From Lacibacter sp. H407 (GTDB lineage: Bacteria; Bacteroidota; Bacteroidia; Chitinophagales; Chitinophagaceae): a stretch of DNA of 64,000 nucleotides. The stretch spans positions 124,001-188,000 of the forward strand of contig NZ_JBBKTU010000001.1 in NCBI RefSeq assembly GCF_037892605.1. The letters run 5' to 3'. Position numbers and translations under genes: made by a program. Below, piece after piece: positions 63,286 through 64,000 of the stretch (the stretch's first letter is position 1; the number at the start of each line of letters is the position of its first letter). The notes beneath the pieces are model-generated. The model was given only the letters and a program-made list of their open reading frames with translations. It did no database searches and had not been told where the DNA came from.

Positions 63286-63443
63286 ATGAGAATAATAATT
63301 GTTTTATCAATGATCACATTGGATGGAGTGATGCAGGCATCCGTTTATTTGACCAGATCGGGATCCATCAAATTGAATTAAAGAAAACAAACGTAATTTA
63401 TACGGCCGGCGCTACTCATATTCAATACGAAATAGCAAAATAA
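63286..63443 (+). pseudogene. Remnant of a RibD-C/dihydrofolate-reductase-like gene with internal deletion
   Basis: The start MRIIIVLSMITLDGVMQA is the N-terminus typical of RibD C-terminal-domain/DHFR-like proteins, and the end, in another frame, IRLFDQIGIHQIEL...VIYTAGATHIQYEIAK, is the C-terminus typical of the same family. Both ends are joined within about 160 bp, so roughly 120 codons are missing and the reading frame is broken. Confidence 0.65.
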
Positions 63444-63497
63444 GTGCAGGCTCACATTGCATCATCAGCATAGTAACAAACTCCTAAACATCACAAC

Positions 63498-63878
63498 ATG
63501 ACAGAAGAACAACTCATCGCAGAATTTCAACTGATCGAAGACAACTTCAACAGAGCTGTAATTTCCAACAGTGTTGCTGAGATCAAAAAATGCATTACAG
63601 CCGATTGGGTACTTGTAGACAGCGGGGGTGGTATTATTCCGCAGGAAGGATTTTTCCATGTACTTGAAAAGGGATTACTTTCTCATTCCAGCATGACGAA
63701 AGAAATTCTACGTGTGAAAGTATATGGCGATATTGCCTTGGTAACCGGCCGTGGACAAAATACAGGTACATGGCAAGGGCAACCAATGGAAGCCGACGAA
63801 TGGATCACGGATGTTTATAAGAAAGAACATGATCATTGGCTTTGCGTGTTAACACATTTGACACCGGTGAAAAAATAA
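63498..63878 (+). CDS. SnoaL/NTF2-like (DUF4440) small protein
   Basis: A 126-residue cytoplasmic protein with the cone-like NTF2 fold pattern: N-terminal helices (FQLIEDNFNRAVISNSVAEI), CITADWVLVDSGG, then three beta strands (LRVKVYGDIALVTGRGQNTG, DEWITDVYKKEHDHWLCVLT). Such proteins are ketosteroid-isomerase-like binders or enzymes of unknown substrate. Complete gene, no partner within the window. Confidence 0.85.
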   Translation: MTEEQLIAEFQLIEDNFNRAVISNSVAEIKKCITADWVLVDSGGGIIPQEGFFHVLEKGLLSHSSMTKEILRVKVYGDIALVTGRGQNTGTWQGQPMEADEWITDVYKKEHDHWLCVLTHLTPVKK

Positions 63879-64000
63879 GCTGCTGAAAGCTATTCGTGCA
63901 AGTATGCATCCAACAGTTCATTCGATTTGTAACTGAAAAAACTAAATTGTGCAGCGCAACGTCCTGCCCTATCTTTTGTAGAGGATATTTACTTTGTGCA

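Overview
The window comes from a Bacteroidota chromosome, most likely a Chitinophagaceae-type soil or freshwater bacterium. The reasons are a SusC/SusD pair under ECF sigma/FecR control, a LytTR-type two-component system with a Reg_prop/Y_Y_Y sensor, bacillithiol synthesis (BshC), -7 boxes of the form TAnnTTTG placed very close to start codons, and several small families typical of that group (DUF4240, DUF4097, DUF5990-like). The genus is not determined. I saw no rRNA, tRNA or CRISPR array.

Layout. 1-5.25 kb: an RND efflux operon (adaptor cut by the window edge, permease, TolC-type channel). 5.3-8.4 kb: purE, a lipoprotein beta-barrel and bshC. 8.4-19.6 kb: a minus-strand run encoding all four steps of hydroxyproline catabolism (epimerase, FAD oxidase, DapA-family deaminase, 2-oxoglutarate semialdehyde dehydrogenase), interleaved with two GH127/GH146-type beta-L-arabinofuranosidases, a GH5-like enzyme and a beta-propeller protein; a divergent AraC regulator sits at its head. 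The simplest reading is a locus that strips arabinose from plant hydroxyproline-rich glycoproteins (extensin) and burns the hydroxyproline to 2-oxoglutarate. 20.6-23.6 kb: a sterol-desaturase-like enzyme and a REP-associated (Y1/HUH) transposase preceded by two diverged copies of a ~235-bp unit carrying eight palindromes. 23.7-33.2 kb: two ECF sigma/anti-sigma-like modules, a serine hydrolase and a sensor kinase/LytTR regulator pair. 33.3-37.6 kb: rimO, a small barrel protein and a PolX homologue whose polymerase site has decayed.

37.7-45.8 kb is an accessory, AT-richer stretch (except for the first minus-strand gene): two lineage-specific genes each headed by the same ~180-bp structured repeat, an XRE regulator, a gene broken by frameshifts at homopolymers, rmuC and several unknown proteins. 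45.9-60.6 kb is a polysaccharide utilisation locus on the minus strand, in transcription order: ECF sigma, a glycosidase-like lipoprotein, FecR, SusC with STN domain, SusD, sulfatase, GH2, and a second copy of the glycosidase-like protein. The two glycosidase-like paralogs look like an unassigned clan GH-A family. The first has been inserted between sigma factor and anti-sigma, and the sequence upstream of it repeats the sequence upstream of fecR. The last 3 kb hold small stand-alone genes and a remnant of a RibD/DHFR-like gene.

All homology statements are from reading motifs by eye; no database search was run.
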